Positions 46,285 through 55,060 of a stretch of 59,175 nt of DNA are shown piece after piece. The notes beneath the pieces are model-generated. The model was not told where the DNA came from and did no database searches. It saw only the letters and a program-made list of their open reading frames with translations. The translations under genes were made by a program, and so were the position numbers. This stretch comes from Thalassospira sp. (GTDB lineage: Bacteria; Pseudomonadota; Alphaproteobacteria; Rhodospirillales; Thalassospiraceae): NCBI RefSeq assembly GCF_002709775.1, contig NZ_PAQR01000005.1, positions 113,654-172,828 on the forward strand, in the 5' to 3' direction. Positions within the stretch are counted from its first letter, which is position 1. Every line of letters begins with the position of its first letter.

Positions 46285-46895
46285 CCGGCACCCCCGCAGC
46301 CCCCACACATACCAGTACTTCTGGATACGGGCTCCTTGTCCTCGTCGTCGGCCCCAGTGGCGTTGGCAAGGACACCCTTCTTGATGCAGCCCGTGACAGA
46401 CTGGCCAGGGACAAGCAGTTCTGCTTTCCGCGGCGCTGCATCACCCGCCCGGCCGGATCGGTGGGCGAAATCCACATCCCCGTCCGCCCCGAAGATTTCG
46501 GGCAGATGGCACGTCAGGGCGCGTTCCTTCTAAGCTGGAAGGCACATGATCTGGGATATGGTATTCCGCGCCATGTGCTCGATGAAGTCGAAGCGGGCAA
46601 AACCGTTATCGTCAATGTGTCACGCAGCGTGATCGAGGATGCCTGTGCCCTGCTTGGGCAGAACAATATCCGGGTTGTGAATGTCCGCGCCAGCAGCGAG
46701 GCCCTGCGCAACCGTCTTCAGGCCCGCGGGCGCGAAGATGCCCTTGATATCGAGCGCCGCCTTGCGCGCGCATCGGCTTATCAGGTCGAAGGCGATTACG
46801 TTGTTCACGTCGATAATGATGCAGACCTTGAGACCGGCATTGCGCGCTTCATCCACGCACTGGAAATACCGCAATCCATCGCCAACCGCGCTTAA
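46281..46895 (+). CDS. phnN: Ribose 1,5-bisphosphate phosphokinase PhnN
   Basis: 204 residues of the guanylate-kinase fold with Walker A GPSGVGKDTLLDAAR near 24 and the RRCITRPA segment near 52. It phosphorylates ribose 1,5-bisphosphate to phosphoribosyl pyrophosphate, the last step of the C-P lyase route. Substrate comes from a cyclic phosphate normally opened by PhnP, which is not in this window. It is the last gene of the rightward operon. Confidence 0.94.
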   Translation: MTGTPAAPTHTSTSGYGLLVLVVGPSGVGKDTLLDAARDRLARDKQFCFPRRCITRPAGSVGEIHIPVRPEDFGQMARQGAFLLSWKAHDLGYGIPRHVLDEVEAGKTVIVNVSRSVIEDACALLGQNNIRVVNVRASSEALRNRLQARGREDALDIERRLARASAYQVEGDYVVHVDNDADLETGIARFIHALEIPQSIANRA

Positions 46896-46916
46896 ACCCC
46901 TCGCACTGGCACACCC

Positions 46917-46948
46917 AAAATGCTGCACCCTGAAAGCGCAGCATTTTT
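46917..46948. terminator. Terminator between phnN and DUF1045 gene
   Basis: Stem AAAATGCTGC / GCAGCATTTT (46917-46926, 46938-46947) with T and A runs on both sides. It ends phnGHIJKLMN and, on the other strand, overlaps the end of the DUF1045 gene region. Confidence 0.8.
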
Positions 46949-47650
46949 CTATCCTGCAAGCGGGAACCGCTTCAGTAATCTGAACGGTTTCTGATCGCCT
47001 GGATCCCCAAACAGGCAGACTTCTCTAACCACAAACGGCGCCTCGCAAAGCGTTGCGACCAAATCAGATAGTGCGTTTGTAAACGGCACGATCTGGTCAT
47101 CAGAAAGCTTATTGGTCAATGTCAGGTGGAAGCGAAATTCTTCCATGACGTAGGGATAACCCCAGCGCACAAGATTTTCTTCCTGCCGATCCGTCAGGCC
47201 CGCCGCACGGCGCTTGTTCATTGCCGCTTCATCTTCAGGTTGGCGGAAAGCATCAAGTTCACGCACCAGCGTTGCCGCAAGATCGGCCAAAGGCGCAACC
47301 GGCTTGGTCGGGACAAGCGCCAGAAACCGGCCGATTGATTTTAACATCAATGGCCCGCAGGCGACCGGCGCGATTGTTTGGCAAAGGCTGGCAAGGGATG
47401 CTTCAAGCTCAGCCCGATCTTTACCGACCGATAATGCAAAGGGCGGTTTAAGTGTGCCGTGAAAGCCATAGCGGCGGGGTGATGTTGTTCCTGCCGCGAT
47501 GTCAGCATCGCTTAAGCCCGTGACTGCCGGACGCGCCAAACTGTCGCTACTTTCCGGATCACGCCCAAGCCAGGTATTGCCAAACTGCCCCAACGCGCTT
47601 TGCGGTTCTGGCGCGTAGTAGATGCCATAGCGTTGGTATTGTTCGATCAT
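46949..47650 (-). CDS. DUF1045 phosphonate-metabolism protein, 2H phosphoesterase-like
   Basis: 233 residues. Two H-x-T/S-like motifs, GFHGTLKPPF (about 64-73) and FHLTLTNKL (about 170-178), are the paired catalytic histidines of the 2H phosphoesterase superfamily, which opens cyclic phosphates. The family (DUF1045) is known almost only from phn operons. It sits between the two phn units, convergent with phnN. phnP, which opens the ribose 1,2-cyclic phosphate, is absent here, so this protein may replace it; that is inference. ATG 47650 chosen by family start MIEQYQRYGIYYAP. Confidence 0.85.
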   Translation of the reverse strand: MIEQYQRYGIYYAPEPQSALGQFGNTWLGRDPESSDSLARPAVTGLSDADIAAGTTSPRRYGFHGTLKPPFALSVGKDRAELEASLASLCQTIAPVACGPLMLKSIGRFLALVPTKPVAPLADLAATLVRELDAFRQPEDEAAMNKRRAAGLTDRQEENLVRWGYPYVMEEFRFHLTLTNKLSDDQIVPFTNALSDLVATLCEAPFVVREVCLFGDPGDQKPFRLLKRFPLAG

Positions 47651-47690
47651 GGATGAGCTCTGGAAATAAAAACAGATGAGGAAACAAGAA

Positions 47691-47722
47691 GCGCCGGAGT
47701 AATTTAGACTAACCTCCGGCGC
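47691..47722 (-). terminator. Probable terminator of phnCDE-acetyltransferase operon
   Basis: Perfect 9-bp stem GCGCCGGAG / CTCCGGCGC with a 14-base loop, followed on the minus strand by TTCTTGTTT. It lies 29 bases after the acetyltransferase stop and before the DUF1045 gene, so that gene may depend on read-through or its own promoter. Confidence 0.6.
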
Positions 47723-47751
47723 GGATCTTATCACTGAGAAAGTCCGATTGC

Positions 47752-48399
47752 TTAGACGGTATCGTATTTCAGGCAGAAATCACGAACCGAAAGCTTGCGG
47801 AAATCCTGCAATCTTTCGCGCAGCATTTCGTGCGACCAGTCCCACCAGCGAATGCGCAGCAGGGCATCGACGATGTCGGCCTCAAACCTTGGACGAAGGG
47901 GGGCGGCCGGAATGCCCGTCACAATCGTGTAGGGCGCGACATCCTTGGTCACCACCGCACCGGAACCAACAACAGAACCGATGCCGATGGTCACACCACC
48001 TTGCACAATCGCCCCGTGCCCGATCCAGACATCATGTTCAAGACGAACACGCTTTTCACGGCGCCAGTCAAAGAAGGCACGATCGTCTTCACCCAGTTCA
48101 TAGGCGCTGGAACGATACTGGAAATGATGCATCGAGGCCCGGTCCATCGGATGCTGTCCCGGGTTGATGCGCGTATGCGCGGCGATGTTTACGAACTTGC
48201 CTATATCAGAGTAGATGATCTCGCTGTCATTCACGACATAGGAATAATCATCCATTTTCGTTTCGCGCATGGAGGTGCGTGCACCGACTTCGGTCCAGAC
48301 CCCCATGTCGCAATCGACAACAATCGCACTGTCATCAATCGTTGGCCGTTCCGACAATGCCTTCATCGCCGGTTTGGCCTGCGTGATCTTGAACCCCAT
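47752..48399 (-). CDS. Hexapeptide-repeat acetyltransferase of phosphonate locus
   Basis: 215 residues forming a left-handed beta-helix: repeats such as [18 protein letters not shown] and the V/I-G-x-G-x-V-V-G series ([21 protein letters not shown]) near 128-148. This is the phosphonate-locus branch of LbH acetyltransferases. It probably acetylates an aminophosphonate or related metabolite, doing the job of PhnO, which is absent. It lies 3 bases after phnE. Confidence 0.88.
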   Translation of the reverse strand: MGFKITQAKPAMKALSERPTIDDSAIVVDCDMGVWTEVGARTSMRETKMDDYSYVVNDSEIIYSDIGKFVNIAAHTRINPGQHPMDRASMHHFQYRSSAYELGEDDRAFFDWRREKRVRLEHDVWIGHGAIVQGGVTIGIGSVVGSGAVVTKDVAPYTIVTGIPAAPLRPRFEADIVDALLRIRWWDWSHEMLRERLQDFRKLSVRDFCLKYDTV

Positions 48400-48402
48400 C
48401 GA

Positions 48403-49218
48403 TCAGGTCACCAGTTTGCGCAGACGCTGCGAACCCATGTCGAGCAGGCTGACAGAAATGATGATGATGATCATGACGGCGGCCGTTTCGGCGTAATAGA
48501 AACCGCGGATATATTCCCAAAGCACCATGCCGATACCACCGGCCCCCACAATGCCAAGCACCGTTGCGGAGCGCACATTCGATTCAAAGCGATAGAGCGA
48601 ATAGGAAATCCACAGCGGCAGAACCTGCGGGATGACGCCAAAAATAACTTCCTGAAGGGCATTGGCACCGGTCGCCCGAATGCCTTCGACCGGTTCAGGA
48701 TCAATTGCCTCGACCGCCTCGGAAAAGAGTTTGGCAAGAACACCCGTGGTGTGAATCCAAAGCGCCAGGACACCGGCAAACGGACCAAGCCCGACCGCAA
48801 CAACGAACAGCATGGCAAAGACCATTTCGTTGATCGCACGGAAGGAGTCCATCAAACGACGAACCGGCTGATAGACCCAGAACGGCACGATGTTTTCAGA
48901 GGAAAGAATACCAAACGGGATGGAACACACGATGGAAAGTGCTGTACCCCAGATCGCGATCTGGATGGTGATCCACATTTCTTCGACATACATCTTCCAC
49001 ATCAGAAAGTCCGGCGGGAAGAAGCCCTCGGCGAAGTCGACCATGTTGCCGCTGTTTTCAAACAGCGTCATCGGACGCATGTCCGCGCCCTCCCACGACA
49101 TAGCCAGAAGACCAAGGATAACCGCCCAAAGCAGGAAGCTTGAGGCCGAGCGTTTCAGATCACGCGGCGGGAGCTCCGTTGCGACAGATGATGTCGAAGA
49201 AATGCTGCTGTTCATCAT
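48403..49218 (-). CDS. phnE: Phosphonate ABC transporter permease PhnE
   Basis: 271 residues, about six helices. The cytoplasmic EAA-like loop reads [32 protein letters not shown] (about 165-196), the contact site for the PhnC ATPase. Only one phnE copy is present, so it should act as a homodimer. Two consecutive ATG codons mark the start. It follows phnD by 65 bases including a hairpin. Confidence 0.94.
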   Translation of the reverse strand: MMNSSISSTSSVATELPPRDLKRSASSFLLWAVILGLLAMSWEGADMRPMTLFENSGNMVDFAEGFFPPDFLMWKMYVEEMWITIQIAIWGTALSIVCSIPFGILSSENIVPFWVYQPVRRLMDSFRAINEMVFAMLFVVAVGLGPFAGVLALWIHTTGVLAKLFSEAVEAIDPEPVEGIRATGANALQEVIFGVIPQVLPLWISYSLYRFESNVRSATVLGIVGAGGIGMVLWEYIRGFYYAETAAVMIIIIISVSLLDMGSQRLRKLVT

Positions 49219-49244
49219 TTAAATCCCGGAAGTAAAAGCAAACA

Positions 49245-49269
49245 GGGAGCGCACGATGCGTGCACTCCC
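49245..49269 (-). other. Intercistronic hairpin between phnD and phnE
   Basis: Stem GGGAGTGCAC / GTGCGCTCCC with one mismatch and a 5-base loop in the 65-base gap, on the leftward transcript. No T run, so it is more likely an mRNA-stability or attenuation element favouring phnD. Confidence 0.55.
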
Positions 49270-49283
49270 CGTCGAAAGTCCGA

Positions 49284-50300
49284 TTACTGGTAGGAAACCA
49301 GAATGTCGAGCTCAGCAAGTTTCTCGTCGATCTCAGCAACACGTTTTGCTTTCTCTTCATCAGAAAGCTCTTCGGTGTTCTGAATTTTCAGCTTGTCTTT
49401 GAACAGTGCAAGCTGACGGATCGGATAAAGCTGCGCGTTGGAGCTTTCCATGAAGAGGCCCATGCCATCAGAGTTGTTGGCGAGAACTTCCTTGGCACCT
49501 TCAACATCGCCAAAGCGGCCATAACCGAGGAAGAATGCCTTGATGCGTGATTTCAGTTCACGCGACATGTCTTTGCGATACACCATCGGGTCAGACGGGA
49601 TCAGCGGCGAGGTCCAGATCACTTTGACCTTTTCGGTGACTTCCGGCTTGTTCATCTGGGTACGTGCAAGCTGCTCGGAGTTGTTGGCAGCGGCATCAAC
49701 CTGTGCATTGGCAGTCGCCATCAGGTTGGTTTCGTGGTTCGCGTTGCGAACAGTCTTGAAGCACTCTTTCGGATCAGCACCGTTCTGTGCAAACACATAG
49801 TAGGACGGAACCAGGAAGCCCGAGGTCGAGTTCGGATCACCGATACCGAAGTTCAGCGAACCATCACATTTCAGAAGATCTTCAAGCGAGTTCAGCTTGT
49901 CGTTATCAGCCTGGGTGATGATGTGGGAATAGTAACCGTTCGAACCATCGGATTTGGAGGTCTGAACGAAGATTTCGCCACCCGCACGGTCAACAGCTTC
50001 CATCGCGGACTTGTTGCCGAACCAGCCAACGTGAACCTTGCCAAAACGCATGCCCTCGATGATGCCGGCATAGTCCGGTGCGAAGAACGCTTCGACTTCC
50101 ATGTCGAGTGCTTCGGACATGTCGTCGATCAGCGGCTGCCACTGAGCTTTAAGGTTGGAAGTCGATTCCGTGGAAATGATGCCGAAAACAAGGCTTTCCG
50201 GATCCTGCTCCAGCGGCTTGAATTCTACATCGGCTTTGGCAACGACGGATGCCAGCATCGTGGCCGCAAATGCTGCGGATGCGATTGTCTTAACGTTCAT
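49284..50300 (-). CDS. phnD: Phosphonate-binding periplasmic protein PhnD
   Basis: 338 residues with a signal peptide (cleavage after AKA near 22). The PhnD pattern is FGIISTESTSNLKAQWQPL near 40, VGWFGNKSAMEAVDRAGGEIF near 88 and GIGDPNSTSGFLVPSYY near 145; the Ser/Thr-rich loop binds the phosphonate head. ATG 50300 is set by the signal peptide. Encoded 70 bases after phnC and before phnE. Confidence 0.95.
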   Translation of the reverse strand: MNVKTIASAAFAATMLASVVAKADVEFKPLEQDPESLVFGIISTESTSNLKAQWQPLIDDMSEALDMEVEAFFAPDYAGIIEGMRFGKVHVGWFGNKSAMEAVDRAGGEIFVQTSKSDGSNGYYSHIITQADNDKLNSLEDLLKCDGSLNFGIGDPNSTSGFLVPSYYVFAQNGADPKECFKTVRNANHETNLMATANAQVDAAANNSEQLARTQMNKPEVTEKVKVIWTSPLIPSDPMVYRKDMSRELKSRIKAFFLGYGRFGDVEGAKEVLANNSDGMGLFMESSNAQLYPIRQLALFKDKLKIQNTEELSDEEKAKRVAEIDEKLAELDILVSYQ

Positions 50301-50370
50301 TAGAAGTCCCCTGTCAGAATAGATTTGGACATGTTTCGAGAAGGTAAGGCAGTCATGACAACTGGCCCGG

Positions 50371-51216
50371 CTAGCTTGTTGCGACAGCCAGGTCCTTTTC
50401 TGCGACGGGTTTTGAGGCAGGCGCTGCGGCCTCCGTCGCACCATCGGCAAAAAGCTCGGAAGAATGTTCGCCGTACAATTCCTGCAGGAATTGCGGCGTC
50501 AGTTCGGTTGACGGTCCGTCAAAAACAACTTCACCATCGCGCATGGCGATGGTGCGTTTGCAGTAGTCCTTGGCGTAATCAACCTGATGAAGCGATACGA
50601 TGACGGTGACGTTGTCTTCGCGGTTCACACGATCAAGCGTATTCATCACCTTGCGCGAGGATGCCGGATCAAGCGATGCGATCGGCTCGTCAGCAAGAAT
50701 AAGGCGGGCACCCTGTGTGATGGTGCGTGCAATTGCTGCGCGCTGCTGCTGACCACCTGAAAGGTTACGAGCCTTTTTGGCAGCATGGGCATCAATGCCA
50801 ACGCGATGCAGCGCACTCATGGCGCGCATCTTTTCGGCCTTGGTAAACAGGCCAAGCGACCCGCGCCATGCCGGAACACGACCCAAAAGCCCCATCAGAA
50901 CGTTGGTGAGAACCGAAAGACGGCTGACCAGATTGAACTGCTGGAAAACAACACCGATTTCAGAACGTACTTTGCGTGCCCCGCGTGAAATCCGCCCATT
51001 TTCCTGAATAGTTTCACCAAACACAGCGATCTTGCCGCCATCGCGATCCCCGCGCAACAGACCAGCAATATGACGGATCAAAGTGGATTTGCCTGAACCT
51101 GATGCGCCGATCAGGGCGACCATTTCGCCTTCACGTACCTGCAGTTTCACGTCCCTAAGAGCGCGCTTGTCGCGGGTAAAGCTTTTGTTCAGTCCAGAGA
51201 TATCTACAACCAGCAT
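50371..51216 (-). CDS. phnC: Phosphonate ABC transporter ATPase PhnC
   Basis: 281 residues with Walker A GASGSGKSTLIRHIAG near 37, the signature LSGGQQQRAAIARTI near 153 and Walker B RLILADEPIASLDP near 173. The C-terminal 35 residues (after YGEH) are an Ala/Pro-rich extension not needed for the fold. ATG 51216 was chosen; an in-frame TTG at 51219 directly precedes it. It heads the leftward phnCDE operon and has a candidate Pho box 63 bases upstream. Confidence 0.95.
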   Translation of the reverse strand: MLVVDISGLNKSFTRDKRALRDVKLQVREGEMVALIGASGSGKSTLIRHIAGLLRGDRDGGKIAVFGETIQENGRISRGARKVRSEIGVVFQQFNLVSRLSVLTNVLMGLLGRVPAWRGSLGLFTKAEKMRAMSALHRVGIDAHAAKKARNLSGGQQQRAAIARTITQGARLILADEPIASLDPASSRKVMNTLDRVNREDNVTVIVSLHQVDYAKDYCKRTIAMRDGEVVFDGPSTELTPQFLQELYGEHSSELFADGATEAAAPASKPVAEKDLAVATS

Positions 51217-51278
51217 CAAAGAGTCGCCTGAATGTGTTTCGCTGGATCAAGAAGCTACGCACAAACCGCGACTCTACG

Positions 51279-51296
51279 GTGACACTGATGTTACAG
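51279..51296 (-). promoter_or_regulatory. Candidate Pho box upstream of phnC
   Basis: On the minus strand CTGTAACATCAGTGTCAC; 14 of 18 positions agree with the PhoB consensus of two CTGTCAT-type repeats. It suggests phosphate-starvation control of phnCDE. Confidence 0.55.
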
Positions 51297-51403
51297 TTCG
51301 ATGATTACGCGGCGCATATCGCCCCGACAACAATCAAACTTGTCTATACATCAAATATTGAAAACAGCGTTCATATCGAAAAATGAACGACTTTCTGTAA
51401 CAT

Positions 51404-51432
51404 TCACACAAATTGGCATCATATTTGTGTGA
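51404..51432. promoter_or_regulatory. 10-bp inverted repeat of unknown function
   Basis: TCACACAAAT-N9-ATTTGTGTGA, perfect arms, 184 bases upstream of phnC and 86 bases beyond the end of the dehydrogenase gene. No T run, so an operator is more likely than a terminator. Confidence 0.45.
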
Positions 51433-51518
51433 GTAATTCCGCATCCCAAGAGTTTGCAAAAATAAATAACCAACCGTGAAATCCGCAGGTCCGGTTTACT
51501 CTTTAAAATCGGAAATCT

Positions 51519-52514
51519 TTATTTGATGCCATTGATCGTATCGATGATGTCGTCTTCGACATCAAGCCCCTCGGCTTCGGCAAGTGCACGGGCTTGCTTG
51601 CCACGACGGCCGGGCAAGCGCACGCCTTCTTCGGCGGCGATCTCGTTTGCGATGCTGGCAAGGTGATCCATTACCCCGGCCCCGCCGGTTGCCATCGGAT
51701 CGATTGCGATGATCAACTGGCCCAATGCAGGCGGCGCACCCTTGTCATCAAAAAGCGACGAGGATTGATGACCGAACTGTGCACCGGTCAAACCGGCGGC
51801 CAGAAGCTCGACCATCATGGCAAGGGCTGCACCCTTTACACCACCGGCCGGGATCATCGTGCCATCCAGCGCCCTTTGGGCGTCCGTTGTCGGATTGCCA
51901 TCGACATCAAGCGCCCAGTCATCGGGAATCTCCGCGCCCTTTTGTCGGGCCGCCATGATCTTGCCGCGGGCAACCTTTGAAAGGGCGAGGTCAATAATGA
52001 TCGGATCACCGGCATCACCAACCGGCACGCCAAAGGCAATCGGGTTTGTACCAAACATCGGACGGCGACCACCCCATGCCGCCATTGCAGCGGGCGCATT
52101 GGCAAACATCATGGCTGCCAATCCCTGCTCGGCAAGGCGTTCGACGGTCAAGCCCATAACACCTGCATGGTGCGATCGATGGATTGATGCAATCGCGATC
52201 CCCTGACTGCGCGCCATATCCGGCAGATGTTCCATCATCAGATCAAGGGCCGGATAGGCAAAGCCATGCTGCGCATCAATGCGCAACACACCGGGTACGG
52301 GCTTTTCAAAGACCGGACTGATCATGCCATCGACCTTGCCGATCTTTGCCTGTGCGGAATAGGCCGGCACCCGACGAAATCCATGTCCACCCTGGCCAGA
52401 TGCCTCGGCATTGACCAACGCAGTCGCGACCGATGCGGCATTATCCGCCCGCACGTTGCAGCGCATCAGCGTTTCACACACAAGCGCGTGGGCATCTTTG
52501 AGGGAAATCTTCAT
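51519..52514 (-). CDS. Ldh-family (malate/L-lactate dehydrogenase type) oxidoreductase
   Basis: 331-residue NAD(P)H-dependent 2-oxoacid reductase of the type 2 malate/lactate dehydrogenase family, unrelated to classical LDH. EASGQGGHGFRRVP near 37, the catalytic-His region SIHRSHHAGVMG near 105-116 and FGTNPIAFGVPV near 153 are typical. Members use malate, lactate, sulfolactate, ureidoglycolate or imino acids; which one cannot be told. It is a single gene; 211 bases separate it from phnC control elements. A link to phosphonate breakdown is possible but unproven. Confidence 0.88.
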   Translation of the reverse strand: MKISLKDAHALVCETLMRCNVRADNAASVATALVNAEASGQGGHGFRRVPAYSAQAKIGKVDGMISPVFEKPVPGVLRIDAQHGFAYPALDLMMEHLPDMARSQGIAIASIHRSHHAGVMGLTVERLAEQGLAAMMFANAPAAMAAWGGRRPMFGTNPIAFGVPVGDAGDPIIIDLALSKVARGKIMAARQKGAEIPDDWALDVDGNPTTDAQRALDGTMIPAGGVKGAALAMMVELLAAGLTGAQFGHQSSSLFDDKGAPPALGQLIIAIDPMATGGAGVMDHLASIANEIAAEEGVRLPGRRGKQARALAEAEGLDVEDDIIDTINGIK

Positions 52515-52739
52515 CGTCTGGTGACCTTGGCTTTGAAACTGGGGCTGTATCGGCGCACGGATCCTGCGCCAAAGGGAAACTCACCATAGCCGCAAGCCAT
52601 GCCCGCGCGCAAAGGCGTTTTCATTGCAGCGCACACCGACACCACGTTTGGCCAATCGACATTTAAAATGTGCTATCCTCATTCCACGCACAGATGGCAG
52701 TGTTGCCCATCACGGAACACGCAGAACAGGAAATCGGAA

Positions 52740-53198
52740 ATGCATCGGGCAAAGCACGCAATCGTTTCATCAGTCGCTCTGGCCTCGTCGCTGTTGCTTG
52801 CAGCCTGCAGCGCGACATCAACCAGCACAATGAACACACCGTGGTCAGATGTTGCCGGTCAGGAATGGCATCTGGTGCAGGTCAAAGACGGCAATGGCAC
52901 CCTGTCGCCGACAGAAACTGCAATGGCAACCGCCACCTTTTCCGCCGATGGCATGGTTTCTGGCAATGCCGGCTGCAATCAGTATTCCGGCGGCTACGAG
53001 CAATCCGGAGCGTCGCTTGGTGTTGCGCAGCTTGCCATGACACGGAAGTTCTGTATCGCAGAAGAAGCCATGCGGATCGAAAGTGCCTTTAGCGGTGCGC
53101 TTGTTCTGGTCAACAGTTGGGACATGGTCGATGGCAACCTGGTTCTCAAAGACAGCGCCGGCAACGTCGTGATCGAGCTGACTTCCACTGCACCCTGA
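52740..53198 (+). CDS. META-domain lipoprotein
   Basis: 152 residues. The signal peptide ends with the lipobox LAAC (Cys23), so it is a lipoprotein. The rest is a META domain (about 36-148) of the HslJ type, with GNAGCNQYSGGY near 83 and TRKFCIAEEAMRIESAF near 105; the two internal cysteines may form a disulfide. GGAAATCGGAA lies before the ATG. META proteins contribute to outer-envelope stress tolerance in some bacteria. Confidence 0.88.
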   Translation: MHRAKHAIVSSVALASSLLLAACSATSTSTMNTPWSDVAGQEWHLVQVKDGNGTLSPTETAMATATFSADGMVSGNAGCNQYSGGYEQSGASLGVAQLAMTRKFCIAEEAMRIESAFSGALVLVNSWDMVDGNLVLKDSAGNVVIELTSTAP

Positions 53199-53242
53199 AC
53201 ATTCCAGGTACAGATTTCAGCGCAGCATGTTGCGCACAGCAA

Positions 53243-53268
53243 AAAGGGGCACCAAATGGTGCCCCTTT
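53243..53268. terminator. Bidirectional terminator
   Basis: 12-bp stem AAAGGGGCACCA / TGGTGCCCCTTT; T-rich tails on both strands (five T leftward, TTTCG-TTT rightward). It ends the META gene and the leftward BCCT gene. Confidence 0.82.
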
Positions 53269-53323
53269 CGTTTGACGATGTATCGCAGCGATCAGATCGC
53301 CGCGATACATAAATGTCGATATT

Positions 53324-54994
53324 TTAGTCTTTGCTTTCGGTCGCTTCGGAGTTCGCGCCAACCGCCTTGGGTTCAGAGCGCAGACCCTGAATGATCGAGT
53401 AGCAGGCAAACAGCAGCACAATCGCAAACGGGAAGCCCGTCGATACGGCCATTGCCTGCAATGCGCCGAGACCACCGCCAAGCAACAGTGCAATTGCGAC
53501 CAGCCCCTCGAAGGTGCACCAGAACACACGCTGCGGAACAGGTGCGTCGACCTTGCCGCCTGCCGTGATGGTATCAATCACGAGCGAACCGGAGTCAGAC
53601 GAGGTCACAAAGAACACGATCACAAGGACAATGCCGATGAAGGACGTGATGGCTTGCATCGGAAGCTGGTCAAGCATGGTGAACAGCTTGATCGGCAGAC
53701 CGGCTTCGGCAATCGACGAAACGCCTTCGGTCACCATGTGAACGGCGGTACCGCCAAAGGCAGTCATCCACAGGACACAAACCAGCGACGGAATGATCAG
53801 AACGCAGGTGATGAATTCACGGACCGTACGGCCACGCGAAACACGTGCGATGAACATGCCGACAAACGGTGACCAGGAAATCCACCACGCCCAATAGAAG
53901 GACGTCCAGCCCTGGCTGAAGTTGGCATCATCACGACCGATCGGGTTCGAAAGCGCCGGCAGATACTCCGCATAGGAAAGCAGGCTTGAGAAGAAACCAG
54001 TAATGATTTCCATCGTCGGGCCAACCGCCACAACAAACAGCAGCAGAAGGGCTGCCAGGATCATGTTGATCTCCGAAAGGCGTTTAACCCCTGCATCCAG
54101 ACCAGCCAGAACCGAAATCAGTGCCACGCCGGTAATCCCGATGATCAGGAAGACCTTCGAGGTATCGGAAACAGAAATGCCAAACAGGTAATCAAGCCCG
54201 GCATTGGCCTGTTCCGCGCCGAAACCAAGCGAGGTCGCAAGACCAAACAGGGTCGCAAACACGGCCAGAATATCAATGATATGACCGGTCCAACCCCAGA
54301 CGCGCTCGCCAAAGATCGGATAGAAGATCGAACGAACGGTCAGCGGAAGACCCTTGTTAAACGAAAACAGCGCCAGTGCGAGCGCCACCGTGGCATAGAT
54401 CGCCCAAGGGTGCAGCCCCCAGTGGAAGATGGTCGCAGCCATGCCAAGATCGAAGGCAGCATCCGTATCACCGGCAGCAGCACCCAGCGGCGCCCAGTCG
54501 GTACGCATGCCATCATCGCCGACCGAAATCCCGCCCATCGAGGACGTGAAATGCGAAATCGGTTCAGACACGCCATAGAACATCAGACCAATGCCCATGC
54601 CTGCAGCAAACAGCATGGCAAACCAGCCGGAATAGGAATAATCCGGTGTTGCGTCCGCACCGCCAAGGCGCACACGGCCAAGCGGTGAAACAATCAGGAA
54701 CAGACACAACACGACAAATACGTTGGCCGCAGACAGGAAGAACCAGTCAAGCGACGATGTCAGCCAACCACGCAGGTCGTTGAACATCGGCCCGACACTT
54801 TCCTGAAAGGCCAGGGTAAGAAAGACGAAAGCAACAATTGCAAGACCCGAAATCAGAAAGACCGGGTTATGGACATCCAATCCAAATGGCCCGATCTCTG
54901 CCTGGATATTGTCCTGCCCGATTTCATATTCTGTATCAATCGGGTTCGCTGCACCGTCCGGGCTTTCAATGCCCGTGTCAGCTTCAGACCCCAT
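53324..54994 (-). CDS. BCCT family betaine/choline/carnitine-type transporter
   Basis: 556 residues, 12 helices. Recognised BCCT motifs are GMGIGLMFYGVSEPISHF near 132, and the signature YWAWWISWSPFVGMFIARVSRGRTVREF near 370-397, which carries the aromatic box for quaternary ammonium ligands. The N-terminal 30 residues are acidic. It moves betaine-like osmolytes or DMSP with Na+ or H+. GGGAG precedes the ATG. Downstream of the uspA gene, in the same direction. Confidence 0.93.
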   Translation of the reverse strand: MGSEADTGIESPDGAANPIDTEYEIGQDNIQAEIGPFGLDVHNPVFLISGLAIVAFVFLTLAFQESVGPMFNDLRGWLTSSLDWFFLSAANVFVVLCLFLIVSPLGRVRLGGADATPDYSYSGWFAMLFAAGMGIGLMFYGVSEPISHFTSSMGGISVGDDGMRTDWAPLGAAAGDTDAAFDLGMAATIFHWGLHPWAIYATVALALALFSFNKGLPLTVRSIFYPIFGERVWGWTGHIIDILAVFATLFGLATSLGFGAEQANAGLDYLFGISVSDTSKVFLIIGITGVALISVLAGLDAGVKRLSEINMILAALLLLFVVAVGPTMEIITGFFSSLLSYAEYLPALSNPIGRDDANFSQGWTSFYWAWWISWSPFVGMFIARVSRGRTVREFITCVLIIPSLVCVLWMTAFGGTAVHMVTEGVSSIAEAGLPIKLFTMLDQLPMQAITSFIGIVLVIVFFVTSSDSGSLVIDTITAGGKVDAPVPQRVFWCTFEGLVAIALLLGGGLGALQAMAVSTGFPFAIVLLFACYSIIQGLRSEPKAVGANSEATESKD

Positions 54995-55060
54995 TTGAAA
55001 CTCCCTAGGTTAAATGAATATACAGCTACCCCTAGCCGTAAAATTGTTCGTTCGTATTCC

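Larger units (their letters stand above)
51217..51518. other. 302-base gene-free region between phnC and the dehydrogenase gene
   Basis: It holds the phnC promoter, a Pho-box-like element (51279-51296) and a 10-bp inverted repeat (51404-51432). The right half is A/T-rich. No coding frame with protein character was seen. Confidence 0.6.
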
